Below are positions 36,183 to 45,125 of a stretch of DNA of 64,000 nt, in pieces. Made by a program: the position numbers and the translations under genes. The notes beneath the pieces are model-generated. The model did not search any database. It was given only the letters and a program-made list of their open reading frames with translations, and was not told where the DNA came from. The DNA comes from Confluentibacter citreus (GTDB lineage: Bacteria; Bacteroidota; Bacteroidia; Flavobacteriales; Flavobacteriaceae). The stretch lies in assembly GCF_002807055.1 (NCBI RefSeq), contig NZ_NIXN01000001.1, forward strand, positions 310,001 through 374,000. The letters run 5' to 3'. Numbering within the stretch: the stretch's first letter is position 1; each line of letters opens with the position of its first letter.

Positions 36183-36905
36183 ATGTACAACACAAAATTT
36201 ATTTTAACACTACTTTGTTTTTTGTTGCTTTTTTCTTGCAAAAAAGACCCTAAGCTGGTTTTTAAAGAATCTAGTTTTACTACAGACAAAAATAAAATGG
36301 TTGAAGTTATAATCCCTGTCGCAACTGGGGATTTAAGTATTATTGACAACATAAATTCGGTTGTTAACAATCATGTTATAAAAATGCTCCGTTTGGACCC
36401 TTCTGAACCTGTATCGATAAAAACCATTGAAGAAGGTATTGATGCTTTTAATGAAGAATACAATCGTTTTGATGCCGATTTTCCGGATACCACCCAAGAT
36501 TGGGAGGCACAAATAGATGGCGAGGTTATGTACCAATCGCCCGAATTAATAAGTATATCCCTTACCTCCTATTTATATACAGGGGGCGCCCATGGAAACT
36601 TAACCATCTCCTTTTTAAATTTTGACACCAAAACAGGTAAGCTTATTAAAAACTCAGATTTATTTAAAAATATGGATGAGTTTAATGCTTTGGCAAACCG
36701 CTATTTTGAAAATACCATTGAAGACAAAGATGTTCTCTTTGATCCTCAATCATTCCAATTACCTGAGAACATAGGGTTTAATGACGAAGGCGCCGTATTA
36801 CTTTATAATGCTTATGAAATAGCAGCTTACTCAGAAGGTATCATTGAGTTTATCATCCCTTTTGAAAGTATAAATGCCCTTTTAAATTTTAATAGCACGC
36901 AATAA
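36183..36905 (+). CDS. DUF3298/DUF4163 (RsiV-like) lipoprotein
   Basis: From the ATG at 36183 the protein begins MYNTKFILTLLCFLLLFSCKK, a lipoprotein signal with the lipidated Cys after LLFS. The frame is open to 36147, but the extra residues would precede the signal and are unlikely. The body has a DUF4163-like part and a DUF3298 part (YTGGAHGNLTISFLNFDTKTGK, then LYNAYEIAAYSEGIIEFIIPFESI, given as regions), the fold of the B. subtilis anti-sigma factor RsiV sensor domain. Here it is a free lipoprotein; lysozyme binding is known for RsiV but not for this type. It overlaps the convergent DinB gene by 24 bases. Confidence 0.85.
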   Translation: MYNTKFILTLLCFLLLFSCKKDPKLVFKESSFTTDKNKMVEVIIPVATGDLSIIDNINSVVNNHVIKMLRLDPSEPVSIKTIEEGIDAFNEEYNRFDADFPDTTQDWEAQIDGEVMYQSPELISISLTSYLYTGGAHGNLTISFLNFDTKTGKLIKNSDLFKNMDEFNALANRYFENTIEDKDVLFDPQSFQLPENIGFNDEGAVLLYNAYEIAAYSEGIIEFIIPFESINALLNFNSTQ

Positions 36906-37346
36906 AGCCATGATGTAACCAATGTGCAATCCTTCATGAAAAGCAGTAAATTGAAGGGCATCTTCAACATTTTTAAGCGTATTACCTGTTGTAACAACCA
37001 TATATTCTTGATATTCTTTAAACACCCCTTTAAAATAATCCTCTTGGGTCTTTTGAATTGGAGTAAATAACAATCCTTTAATTTCTTCAACTTCAGATGG
37101 TGTTACTGGAGCTTCTGGTTTAGAACCTTTTCTATATTTTTCAACAAACTCATCACTCACCATAAGTGGTAATCCAGATAATTTATAAACAAGAATTTGC
37201 TGAGACACTATAAGGTGCGCAACGTTCCAAATAATGTTATTATTAAATCCTTGGGGAATTTTGTTTAAATCTTCTAACGAATTATTTTCTAATACGTCTT
37301 TTAAATATTTTCTAGTATTTGGTAAAACTTCAAATATAAAATCCAT
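36882..37346 (-). CDS. DinB family protein
   Basis: The 154-residue protein has the DinB/YfiT four-helix bundle with three possible metal-binding His residues: IWNVAHLIVSQ near residue 40, and HEGLHIGYIMALLRAIKI at the C-terminus. Family members include thiol transferases that use bacillithiol or other low-molecular-weight thiols; the specific role is unknown. The DUF3298 lipoprotein gene on the other strand overlaps its 3' end by 24 bases. Confidence 0.88.
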   Translation of the reverse strand: MDFIFEVLPNTRKYLKDVLENNSLEDLNKIPQGFNNNIIWNVAHLIVSQQILVYKLSGLPLMVSDEFVEKYRKGSKPEAPVTPSEVEEIKGLLFTPIQKTQEDYFKGVFKEYQEYMVVTTGNTLKNVEDALQFTAFHEGLHIGYIMALLRAIKI

Positions 37347-37456
37347 GAATTTTTGTTTATTAATTTTCGATAAATATACTTTTTTATGGAATCATTTCTT
37401 TTATATTGTGGTTAAATTTTCTAGATTTCAATCTTGAAAAATGATAAAATCATACA

Positions 37457-37810
37457 ATGAAAAAGGTATACTATTTAAAAACTTGTAGTACATGCATTCG
37501 GATATTAAAGGAATTAAATCTTCCAGCAGACTATATTTTACAGGATATTAAAAATGAAGAGATTACAGTGAAGCAACTAGAAGACATGAAAGCATTAGCA
37601 GGCAGTTATGAAGCGCTTTTCAGTAAACGGTCGAATCTTTACAAAGAAATGGATTTAAAAAACCAGGATTTAACCGAACGCGATTATAAACATTATATTT
37701 TGGAACATTATACGTTTTTAAGCAGACCGGTCATTATTAGTGATGATGACATTTTTATTGGGAATTCTAAAAATGTTGTCAATGCTGCTAAAAAGAAACT
37801 CAACAATTAG
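37457..37810 (+). CDS. ArsC/Spx-family arsenate reductase-like protein
   Basis: The 117-residue protein is a thioredoxin-fold member of the ArsC family. It starts VYYLKTCSTC, giving Cys10 and Cys13 as a CxxC, and ends with LSRPVIISDDDIFIGNSK, where the Arg-Pro pair is the usual ArsC/Spx feature. Such single-domain proteins may be YffB/MgsR-like reductases or thiol-dependent regulators; no ars genes are adjacent, so arsenic is not implied. Its stop codon overlaps the stop of the small Feo-associated gene on the opposite strand by two bases. Confidence 0.88.
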   Translation: MKKVYYLKTCSTCIRILKELNLPADYILQDIKNEEITVKQLEDMKALAGSYEALFSKRSNLYKEMDLKNQDLTERDYKHYILEHYTFLSRPVIISDDDIFIGNSKNVVNAAKKKLNN

Positions 37811-37944
37811 TGACAGCCACAACCATCATCGCCTCCACAAGCCTTTTTTGATTTGGTTGGTTTCCAAATAAACTTTCTAACTATAAAGATTATAGCGAAA
37901 ACTAATGCAATAACAACTAATATGTTTTGTATTAAAGTATTCAT
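37807..37944 (-). CDS. FeoB-associated Cys-rich membrane protein
   Basis: This is a 45-residue protein. It has one N-terminal membrane helix (about 5-23, LIQNILVVIALVFAIIFIV) and a short basic linker, then ACGGDDGCGCH with three Cys and a terminal His. This matches the FeoB-associated Cys-rich membrane proteins (FeoC-like position) that follow feoB in many Bacteroidota. It starts 35 bases downstream of feoB in the same direction. The Cys cluster probably handles iron or supports FeoB; that is inference. Confidence 0.88.
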   Translation of the reverse strand: MNTLIQNILVVIALVFAIIFIVRKFIWKPTKSKKACGGDDGCGCH

Positions 37945-37979
37945 AGTTACCATTTAGTCGTAAACCTTTTAGTTCATTA

Positions 37980-40079
37980 CTATTTTAATAATTGAAACGC
38001 CAATAATGCTACTACATAAGCAAAACTACTCATAATTATCAATTGCAACGTAGGCCATTTCCAACTGTTTGTTTCACGTTTAACAATGGCCAAAGTACTC
38101 ATGCACTGCATCGCAAATGCATAAAACAGCAGTAGCGAAACGCCGGATGCAAACGTAAATAAGGGTCCGCCTAGAATAGGGTTTACTTCACCAGCCATCC
38201 TATTTTTAATGGTCTCTTCTTCATCACTTCCTACACTATAAATAGTTGCTAATGTACCCACAAATACTTCCCGAGCAGCAAAACTACTCACGATGGCAAT
38301 ACCTATTTTCCAATCGTAACCCAAGGGTCTTATCGCAGGTTCTATCGCACGCCCAGTGATACCAATAAACGAATATTCCAATTTTTGCGACGAAATTTTA
38401 CGTTGCAATTCATCTTCACTTAAATTTTGGGAAGCGTATTCTTTTTTCACAATGGCCTCTGCATCATTGAATTCGGGACCTGGACCATAGGACGCCAACA
38501 CCCAAAGTAAAATGGAAATCGCTAAAATTATTTTCCCTGCACCAAAAACAAATGATTTCGTTTTTTCAACAACTGTTAACACCACATTTTTAAATAACGG
38601 CAGCTTGTAATTAGGCATCTCAATAACAAAAAATGTTTTGCTTTTAATCTTCAATATTTTGTTTAAGATGTAAGCAGAAATTATAGCTGCACCAAATCCA
38701 ATCAAATACAAAAGCATGAGTGTTAGTGCTTGATAGCCCAACCCGAAAAAGCGTCCTTCTGGAATCACTAAAGAAATAATAATTAAATATACTGGAAGCC
38801 TAGCAGAACACGTTGTAAAAGGTGTTACCAAAATGGTGATTAAACGTTCTTTCCAGCTTTCAATATTTCTCGTTGCCATAATAGCCGGGATAGCACAAGC
38901 TGTACCTGAAATAAGTGGCACTACGCTTTTTCCGCTTAGTCCAAAACGTCTCATAATTCTATCCATTAAAAAGACAACGCGACTCATATAGCCACTCTCC
39001 TCAAGAACAGAAATAAATAAAAACAAAAATGCTATCTGTGGAATAAAAATCACAATACCTCCAAGACCTGGAATGATACCTTCTGCTAATAAATTAGTAA
39101 AAACGCCTGATGGCAATGTATCTTTCACCCATTCACTTAAAGAAGCAAAAATGCTATCAATAAAATCCATAGGCACACTGGACCAATCGTAAATAGCTTG
39201 AAAAATGGTAAGTAAAATGATAAAGAAAATAAAATAACCCCATACTTTATGGGTTAAAACCCTATCTAATTTTGTTCGTAAATCCTTAGCTTGCGAAGCA
39301 TCTATAGTTTGTCCGTTTTTAAGAACACTATTTATAAATTGGTATCTTTTAATAGTTTCCTTTTGCTGTAATCGTTTTAAATCGGCTTTACTTTTTGTTT
39401 TAAAATTAGCTATGGCATCAATTTCATTTCTGTCTATTTTTCCGAAGTTAACATCTTGCGTAATAACCAACCAAAGCTTATAAACAAGTTGATTAGGGAA
39501 AGCTTTTCGTAAATTATCAAAGTATTCTTTATCAATTTCAGACGTATCTAAACAAGGCGTTACAGATATGTCTTTATAATTGGTTATTAAATTTTTTAAA
39601 TGATCAATGCCTTCATTTTTCCGAGTACTTATTAAAGCCACTCTAGTGTTAAGGCGCTCTTCTAAATGATCAATATCCAAAGAAATACCTTTATATCGCA
39701 TTCTATCTGCCATGTTAATGACAAGAATCGTTGGTATCTCTAAATCTTTAATTTGAGTAAAAAGTAATAGGTTTCGTTTTAAATTTTCTACATCACTAAC
39801 CACAACCGCAACATCAGGAAAATCTTTATCGTTTTTATTAAGCAATAACTCAATCACTACACTTTCGTCAAGTGAAGACGCATTTAAACTGTATGTTCCA
39901 GGTAAATCGATAATATGGGCCTTAACGCCACGAGGTAATTTACAAACACCTTGTTTTTTTTCGACCGTAATGCCCGGGTAATTACCAACTTTTTGATTAA
40001 GCCCTGTTAAGGAGTTAAAAACAGATGTTTTCCCCGTATTTGGGTTACCAATTAAGGCCACATTTATTTGCTTACTCAT
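37980..40079 (-). CDS. feoB: Ferrous iron transport protein B
   Basis: FeoB imports Fe(II) across the inner membrane. The 699-residue protein has an N-terminal G domain with GNPNTGKTS (G1, about 11-19), YPGITVEKK (G2 region), DLPGTYS (G3) and VINMADRM (G4-like NxxD). A helical GDI-like linker and about nine to ten membrane helices with two Gate motifs follow (SVVPLISGTACAIPAIMATR, FTTCSARLPVYLIII). The ATG overlaps the feoA stop as ATGA. The order feoA-feoB-Cys-rich is a standard Feo operon. Confidence 0.97.
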   Translation of the reverse strand: MSKQINVALIGNPNTGKTSVFNSLTGLNQKVGNYPGITVEKKQGVCKLPRGVKAHIIDLPGTYSLNASSLDESVVIELLLNKNDKDFPDVAVVVSDVENLKRNLLLFTQIKDLEIPTILVINMADRMRYKGISLDIDHLEERLNTRVALISTRKNEGIDHLKNLITNYKDISVTPCLDTSEIDKEYFDNLRKAFPNQLVYKLWLVITQDVNFGKIDRNEIDAIANFKTKSKADLKRLQQKETIKRYQFINSVLKNGQTIDASQAKDLRTKLDRVLTHKVWGYFIFFIILLTIFQAIYDWSSVPMDFIDSIFASLSEWVKDTLPSGVFTNLLAEGIIPGLGGIVIFIPQIAFLFLFISVLEESGYMSRVVFLMDRIMRRFGLSGKSVVPLISGTACAIPAIMATRNIESWKERLITILVTPFTTCSARLPVYLIIISLVIPEGRFFGLGYQALTLMLLYLIGFGAAIISAYILNKILKIKSKTFFVIEMPNYKLPLFKNVVLTVVEKTKSFVFGAGKIILAISILLWVLASYGPGPEFNDAEAIVKKEYASQNLSEDELQRKISSQKLEYSFIGITGRAIEPAIRPLGYDWKIGIAIVSSFAAREVFVGTLATIYSVGSDEEETIKNRMAGEVNPILGGPLFTFASGVSLLLFYAFAMQCMSTLAIVKRETNSWKWPTLQLIIMSSFAYVVALLAFQLLK

Positions 40080-40309
40080 AGTTCAATTTTATCGATTAGG
40101 ATATGAGAAGCCGTTTCCTTTCTGATGGCTAAATGGGTGCCATTTATATTTAAATACATGGGATCTTTAAACGGTGCCAACTGAACGAGTTCTACATAAT
40201 TACCTGGTAAGCAACCCATTTCAAGTAACTTTAAAGGTATGTGAATTGAAGAAACATCAGTAATAATACCGCGTTCGCCACGTTTAAGATGTGCTATTGT
40301 AATTTGCAA
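40076..40309 (-). CDS. feoA: Ferrous iron transport protein A
   Basis: FeoA is a small SH3-like cytoplasmic protein needed for FeoB function. The 77 residues include ERGIITDVSSIHIPLKLLEMGCLPGNYVELVQLAPF (about 13-48, given as a region) and DPMYLNINGTHLAIRKETASHILI. The start is TTG at 40307-40309, with an in-frame stop nine bases upstream and no ATG. A promoter element lies 27 bases before. Confidence 0.95.
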   Translation of the reverse strand: MQITIAHLKRGERGIITDVSSIHIPLKLLEMGCLPGNYVELVQLAPFKDPMYLNINGTHLAIRKETASHILIDKIEL

Positions 40310-40335
40310 GCTTATTTAGATTGATTTTAAAGAAG

Positions 40336-40343
40336 CAAAAGTA
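40336..40343 (-). promoter_or_regulatory. -7 promoter element for the feo operon
   Basis: Reads TACTTTTG on the minus strand, an exact match, 27 bases upstream of the TTG start of feoA. I see no convincing Fur box. Confidence 0.6.
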
Positions 40344-40357
40344 AGGTAAAAGTTTAT

Positions 40358-40386
40358 AGTTACAAAGTTTAAGAGTTGCAAAGTTT
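40358..40386. repeat. Tandem 13-base repeat upstream of feoA
   Basis: AGTTACAAAGTTT (40358-40370) and AGTTGCAAAGTTT (40374-40386) differ at one base and are 16 bases apart. It lies just upstream of the feo promoter. It may be a simple dispersed repeat or a regulator site. Confidence 0.55.
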
Positions 40387-40458
40387 CTAAGCCTAAAAAT
40401 CGCCTATAAGAAAATTTACAACTTGACGAATAAACAACATACAACTAAACAACAAACC

Positions 40459-41127
40459 TTACTTTTCTTCCTTAAGAATTTTAATATCGTCAAGCAAGCG
40501 TTCAATATCTTCAGATTTTGTGCCATCATAAAAGCCTCTTATTTGTTTCTTTTTATCGATTAGCATAAAATTTTCGGTGTGAATCATATCAAAAGCACCC
40601 CCATCACCATTGTCTTTTACTGCTAAATAGCTTTTCCTTGCCAGCTCATAAATCTGTTTTTTATCACCAGTCACTAAATTCCACTTCGCATCATCAACTC
40701 CTTTTTCCTTTGCATAGCGTTTTAATTGCTCCACAGTATCTATTTCTGGTGTAACGGTGTGTGATAATAACATGACTTCACTATCATTTATAATTTCTTT
40801 TTGAATATCGGCCATATTATTGGTCATTATAGGGCAAATGGTTTGGCAAGTGGTAAAAAAGAAATCGGCCACATAGATTTTATCTTTATAATTGTCTTGA
40901 GTAATGGTTTTACCGTTTTGATTAATAAGCGAAAAATCAGCTATTTTATGATATTTTCTTTGGCTTTGAATGGTACTGTCTACTAATTCCGGAGTAACCA
41001 TTTCAGGTTGATACACAGGTAAAGGCCTATAAACATTAAGCGTGTTATAAATTATGGTCACAATTATGATTGAAATAACCCCAAAAACAATAGCAAAAAT
41101 TTTATAATCTTTAAAAAACGATAACAT
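40459..41127 (-). CDS. SCO family copper-binding/thioredoxin-like protein
   Basis: The 222-residue protein has an N-terminal membrane anchor (about 9-30) and a periplasmic SCO domain. Cys94 and Cys98 in TTCQTICP and His183 in MIHTENF are the usual copper ligands. SCO proteins insert copper into the CuA site of cytochrome c oxidase or act as thiol reductases. No oxidase genes are nearby. It is transcribed in the same direction as feo but 150 bases upstream with its own promoter. Confidence 0.94.
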   Translation of the reverse strand: MLSFFKDYKIFAIVFGVISIIIVTIIYNTLNVYRPLPVYQPEMVTPELVDSTIQSQRKYHKIADFSLINQNGKTITQDNYKDKIYVADFFFTTCQTICPIMTNNMADIQKEIINDSEVMLLSHTVTPEIDTVEQLKRYAKEKGVDDAKWNLVTGDKKQIYELARKSYLAVKDNGDGGAFDMIHTENFMLIDKKKQIRGFYDGTKSEDIERLLDDIKILKEEK

Positions 41128-41153
41128 TTAAGATGGATAAAATTAAATTAATG

Positions 41154-41161
41154 CAAAAATA
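41154..41161 (-). promoter_or_regulatory. -7 promoter element for the SCO gene
   Basis: Reads TATTTTTG on the minus strand, an exact TAnnTTTG match, 27 bases upstream of the ATG. Confidence 0.55.
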
Positions 41162-41258
41162 CAATGAAATTGAAAGATGCACTATTCTATAATAGCTTAA
41201 TTTCTTGTTAAAACACCTCACTATTTATAATTCGCTTTTTAAAGTTGGTTTAAAAGAT

Positions 41259-41266
41259 TACTTTTG
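41259..41266 (+). promoter_or_regulatory. -7 promoter element for rseP
   Basis: Reads TACTTTTG, an exact TAnnTTTG match, 29 bases before the rseP ATG. Confidence 0.6.
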
Positions 41267-41295
41267 TGCGGTTATAAAAAATCGATTGCAGATAT

Positions 41296-42636
41296 ATGGA
41301 ATTTGTTATTAAAATATCACAGTTTTTATTAAGTCTTTCTTTGCTGATTGTCCTTCATGAATTGGGACATTTTATCCCTGCAAAATTGTTTAAAACAAGG
41401 GTAGAAAAATTCTATTTGTTTTTTGATGTTAAGTTTTCTTTGTTTAAAAAGAAAATAGGCGAAACCGTTTATGGCATTGGCTGGTTACCATTAGGCGGCT
41501 ATGTGAAAATATCCGGGATGATCGATGAAAGTATGGACACCGAGCAAATGGCACAACCAGCACAACCTTGGGAATTTCGTTCTAAACCTACATGGCAGCG
41601 TTTAATTATTATGTTGGGCGGTGTTAGTGTTAATTTTGTATTGGCGCTCATTATTTACATTTTTATGGCCTATGGTTATGGAGATGAAGATATTTCTGCC
41701 GCAAGTATTAAGGATGGTTATTGGGTTGAAAACCCATTACTTATTGATTTAGGATTTAAAACTGGCGATAAAGTAGTTGCTGTTGGAGGCGTTAAGGTAG
41801 TTAATGAATCTGATATAAAATCTAATTTTTTAGCTGCTAAATCAATAACAATAGAGCGAGATGGTGTAGAAAAAACCATTGATTTGCCACAAGACTTTTT
41901 GGGCCAACTTTCTACAAGTAAAGACCGTAGTTTATTTGAACTTAGGGTTCCCTTTATGGTAGGCCAAGTTATTGACAGTTCGAAAAACAAAAGTGTAGAT
42001 TTAAAACAAAGAGACGTTATAACGGCTGTTAATGGGAATGAGATAAAATATTTTGATCAATTTTCTACTGTTTTAGCTTCACTAAAAGGACAAACCGTTA
42101 CTGTCACGGTTTTACGCGATAATGAAACGCTATCCAGAGAATTGTATGTAGATAAAAATGGTAAGTTAGGTATTTTCCCCGCTAACAGCCCAAGACGTTT
42201 TAGTGAATTAGGCTATTTTGATATTGTGAAAAAAGAATATTCGTTTGCTGAAAGTTTTGGTGTTGGATATGATAAATTTATTGGTCAGATTACCTCTTAT
42301 TTCGGACAATTGAAATTAATTTTTAGTCCAAGTACAGGAGCTTATAAAGGGGTAGGTGGTTTTAAAGCCATTTTTGATATTTTTCCCGATACTTGGAGCT
42401 GGCAGGCATTTTGGTCTATTACAGCTTTCTTATCTATCATGCTTGCTGTTTTAAATCTATTGCCAATTCCGGCTTTAGATGGCGGACACGTTATGTTTTT
42501 ATTATATGAAATGATATCAGGTAGAAAACCTGGAGACAAGTTTATGGAATATGCACAAATGGTTGGTTTCTTTATACTTATAGCCCTGGTCCTTTTTGCT
42601 AACGGAAACGATATTTTTAAAGCTATTTTTAATTAA
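41296..42636 (+). CDS. rseP: RIP metalloprotease RseP (site-2 protease)
   Basis: RseP cuts membrane-spanning substrates such as anti-sigma factors and signal-peptide remnants. The 446-residue protein has the zinc site HELGH at residues 21-25 and the distal NLLPIPALDGGH near residues 388-399, four membrane helices and two central PDZ domains (about 125-200 and 215-285). The GYVKISGM segment after the first helix is typical. It is monocistronic here, followed by tRNA-Asn; dxr and the lipid A genes found beside it in Proteobacteria are absent. Confidence 0.96.
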   Translation: MEFVIKISQFLLSLSLLIVLHELGHFIPAKLFKTRVEKFYLFFDVKFSLFKKKIGETVYGIGWLPLGGYVKISGMIDESMDTEQMAQPAQPWEFRSKPTWQRLIIMLGGVSVNFVLALIIYIFMAYGYGDEDISAASIKDGYWVENPLLIDLGFKTGDKVVAVGGVKVVNESDIKSNFLAAKSITIERDGVEKTIDLPQDFLGQLSTSKDRSLFELRVPFMVGQVIDSSKNKSVDLKQRDVITAVNGNEIKYFDQFSTVLASLKGQTVTVTVLRDNETLSRELYVDKNGKLGIFPANSPRRFSELGYFDIVKKEYSFAESFGVGYDKFIGQITSYFGQLKLIFSPSTGAYKGVGGFKAIFDIFPDTWSWQAFWSITAFLSIMLAVLNLLPIPALDGGHVMFLLYEMISGRKPGDKFMEYAQMVGFFILIALVLFANGNDIFKAIFN

Positions 42637-42653
42637 TATTTTTTTGATTTTTC

Positions 42654-42685
42654 TATTGCAAAGTATAAAAATATATATATATTTG
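42654..42685 (+). promoter_or_regulatory. Promoter for tRNA-Asn (-33 and -7)
   Basis: TTG at 42654-42656, a 21-base spacer and TATATTTG at 42678-42685. The leader before the tRNA contains TCGC-AAAA-GCGA, a small hairpin at about 42689-42700. Confidence 0.65.
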
Positions 42686-42710
42686 CGCTCGCAAAAGCGA
42701 AAAGTAACAC

Positions 42711-42784
42711 TCCTCCTTAGCTCAGTTGGTTAGAGCATTTGACTGTTAATCAAAGGGTCCTTGGTTCGAGCCCAAGAGGGGGAG
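42711..42784 (+). tRNA. tRNA-Asn (anticodon GTT)
   Basis: A 74-base cloverleaf. The acceptor stem TCCTCCT pairs with AGGGGGA, with one T-G wobble. The D arm is AGCTCAGTTGGTTAGAGC, the anticodon GTT is at 42745-42747 in loop CTGTTAA, and the T arm GGTTCGAGCCC contains TTCGA. Discriminator G is at 42784 and the CCA end is not encoded. It is a single tRNA, not part of a cluster. Confidence 0.98.
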
Positions 42785-42795
42785 CAAAAAAAGAA

Positions 42796-42827
42796 AAGAC
42801 TTTACAGAAATGTAAGGTCTTTTTTGG
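42796..42827 (+). terminator. Terminator after tRNA-Asn
   Basis: AAGACTTTACA (42796-42806) and TGTAAGGTCTT (42811-42821) pair with one G-T around GAAA, followed by a T run. Confidence 0.9.
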
Positions 42828-43052
42828 TTTAAAGCTTATTATTAGTGAATTATCTGCTCTCTTGATTTTCTCCTAAAACTCAACTTGACACGTTTTTTCT
42901 ATGAAAAAGGCACACTTTTCGGTAAGCTCCAATCGGAGCGGGTATTTATTTTTATCAACAAATCGTCTAAAACAGTATGCCTATTATAATTAAAGGACAT
43001 TTTATTTATTCTAAACAATATTGAAAAAGAACTTGCTGTTTTAAAGTTGGCG

Positions 43053-45125
43053 CTATTGAAAATAATTGAATTTTAATAGAAAATGTGATTTTAATATTTT
43101 GAATCTCACCCATTTATTGAACTTGAAATATACATATATAAGGTATGAAGGAAACAAATAGGCTAAAACTTTGTTCTTACTATATAGGGTTGGCTTTATT
43201 TTTACTAAGTATCTAAAAAAGCGCTCTGGTCTTAATAAAAAACCAATAGTATATTTTATTGGACTCCCCAATTTTGTCGGTTGATAAGAGATCCCCACTT
43301 TATTTTCTCCTATATTTTGATAAAAACCAGAACTTAATGTTTGTAAAAAAGCTAGTTTTCTGTGATTTTGTAGAAGGCCAGTTTTTAAAGCAAAATCATT
43401 AAGAGCGTCATTTAGCATTTGGTCTGAATAGCAAATGGGGGCCATCGTTTTTAAGAGTTCTTGATGTATTGTAAACATTTGCTCTTGATGCAATTTAATA
43501 TAATTATCGTAAAGCCACTTTTCTTCTGCTTTATGAACTTCTATTGTGAAGTCTTTTGCTTCTTCACTATATCCTAAAACGCATCCATGACTAGCCGCTG
43601 AAAATTGTTCGTACAACTGTGTATTTGCCATGAGTATATGATCTGAATAGGTGGCATAAGGTAATATTGAAAATAATAATCCAGATCGTTTGGTTTTCTC
43701 TTCGATTGTGTAAATTTCTTTTAAACCTAAATAATATCCAGAAATAGCTTTCTCTTTCTTGTAAAATTCATAAATTGACTCTTGCATGGTACCTCCCCAG
43801 CCAACATCTACCAAAACCATTTCATCATGTGTATTACCATCTAACAAACTATTAACATAGTTGTTGAATACTTCCTTATTAGAAGTCCTATTAGTATCGT
43901 AAAATATTTGAAATTTACTATTACCCTTCAAAAGCTCGAAGGCTTGAGAATTAAAGAAATCTTGAATCGTTTTATCAATATCCAATTGAAGCTCTTGAGC
44001 TATATCCATTTTAAAATTTTCAGTACAATTAAATGTGTCTAGAAAACGACTAACGGATAAATCTTGATAGTTCTTTTTTAAGTAATTAAAATTTTCTTCT
44101 TCTAAAGGTTTAAATGAAATTTGTAAAGATGCCTGTCTGGAAATTTTAAGATAGTGTGTTTTAATAGCATTATCTTTTGATAACAATATGGAATCTTGAT
44201 AAGAATCGAATAACTTCTTTAAAAATTGACCTTCACGAGATAGAAAAAAGAGGTTTTTAATACCTTCTTTAGAGCAGTTCTCGAACAGCCGCATAATGAA
44301 AACATGATAAAAAATAATGTATTCCGTAAATGGCATATATTGCTCTTCCCTAGTTTTCTTTCTAATGGACTCTATGGCGTTATTAAGATTTGTTTTATCG
44401 CTGCCTAAATTGTTGATTTTATTCTTTAACAAATATTTTTTATGAGGCAATCTATAGGCACTCATGCCTGCTTCTTTGGCTTTTAAAAAATCGCTACGCT
44501 TGTTGTCCCCAACCATCATCGTTTTATGGGGCTCTAAACCCAAACGATTCAAAATATCTAGATAAATGTTCCCACGGTGCTTACTTTTTCCTAGTTGAGA
44601 AGACGTGTAAATATCTTCAAATAAGTGCTTTATACCATGATGTTCTAAAAGATTCTCAAAAAGTGATTTTGGCCCATAAAAATCAGATATTAAAACAATT
44701 TTGATTCCTTGGGATTTAAGGGTTTTTAGGAACTCAAGGGTATTTGGATTAAGATATTGAACCATTTGTTCCGATTTTAAATCGGCAAGCTCAAAAATCC
44801 GTAAAAAAGAATCCCTTTTACTAGGAGGTAATAAATTAGAATTAATCAGTCGTAGTGCGATTTCATTTTTTAAAACCTCATAAGACAGTTCTACATCATC
44901 TAAACCATATTTTTTTGCAAGGTATTCTGAACTTGAAATCCTTGTGAAATAGAGATTTTCTATTGTTGTATTTAAGCCAAGCTCTGTAATAATGAGTTTG
45001 GACCAAATCCTTAAGGCTTGGTTTGGGTGCACTTTTCTGTGGACTATGGTGTCGTAATAGTCTGTAAAAAGTGTTGTAATGTTTTTCTCTTTAACCTCAG
45101 AGAGTATGTTATCAAATGATGCCAA
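43053..45125 (-). CDS. Large HAD-superfamily protein (COG5610-like)
   Basis: The 690-residue protein has a HAD domain in its first 240 residues. Motif I is FTDYYDTIVH with Asp22; the +2 residue is Tyr24 instead of Asp, as in the D-x-[FY]-D-T subgroup, so a general acid Asp is missing. SDFYGPKS gives motif II, and GDNKRSDFLKAKEAGM gives motif IV. The remaining 450 residues form a second domain, including FLSREGQFLKKLF and VDVGWGGTMQES, shared with proteins found in polysaccharide clusters. No glycosyltransferase gene is adjacent. Base composition resembles the neighbours. It follows a tRNA and a 270-base non-coding stretch. Confidence 0.75.
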   Translation of the reverse strand: MASFDNILSEVKEKNITTLFTDYYDTIVHRKVHPNQALRIWSKLIITELGLNTTIENLYFTRISSSEYLAKKYGLDDVELSYEVLKNEIALRLINSNLLPPSKRDSFLRIFELADLKSEQMVQYLNPNTLEFLKTLKSQGIKIVLISDFYGPKSLFENLLEHHGIKHLFEDIYTSSQLGKSKHRGNIYLDILNRLGLEPHKTMMVGDNKRSDFLKAKEAGMSAYRLPHKKYLLKNKINNLGSDKTNLNNAIESIRKKTREEQYMPFTEYIIFYHVFIMRLFENCSKEGIKNLFFLSREGQFLKKLFDSYQDSILLSKDNAIKTHYLKISRQASLQISFKPLEEENFNYLKKNYQDLSVSRFLDTFNCTENFKMDIAQELQLDIDKTIQDFFNSQAFELLKGNSKFQIFYDTNRTSNKEVFNNYVNSLLDGNTHDEMVLVDVGWGGTMQESIYEFYKKEKAISGYYLGLKEIYTIEEKTKRSGLLFSILPYATYSDHILMANTQLYEQFSAASHGCVLGYSEEAKDFTIEVHKAEEKWLYDNYIKLHQEQMFTIHQELLKTMAPICYSDQMLNDALNDFALKTGLLQNHRKLAFLQTLSSGFYQNIGENKVGISYQPTKLGSPIKYTIGFLLRPERFFRYLVKIKPTLYSKNKVLAYLFPSYLIYVYFKFNKWVRFKILKSHFLLKFNYFQ

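Noticed and set aside
37457-37810. Arsenic resistance gene
   Set aside because: The protein has the ArsC fold, but there are no arsR, arsB or acr3 neighbours and Spx/YffB-like proteins look the same.
42711-43052. tRNA-Asn as an integration site for a genomic island
   Set aside because: No integrase and no second copy of the tRNA 3' end was found in the following sequence.
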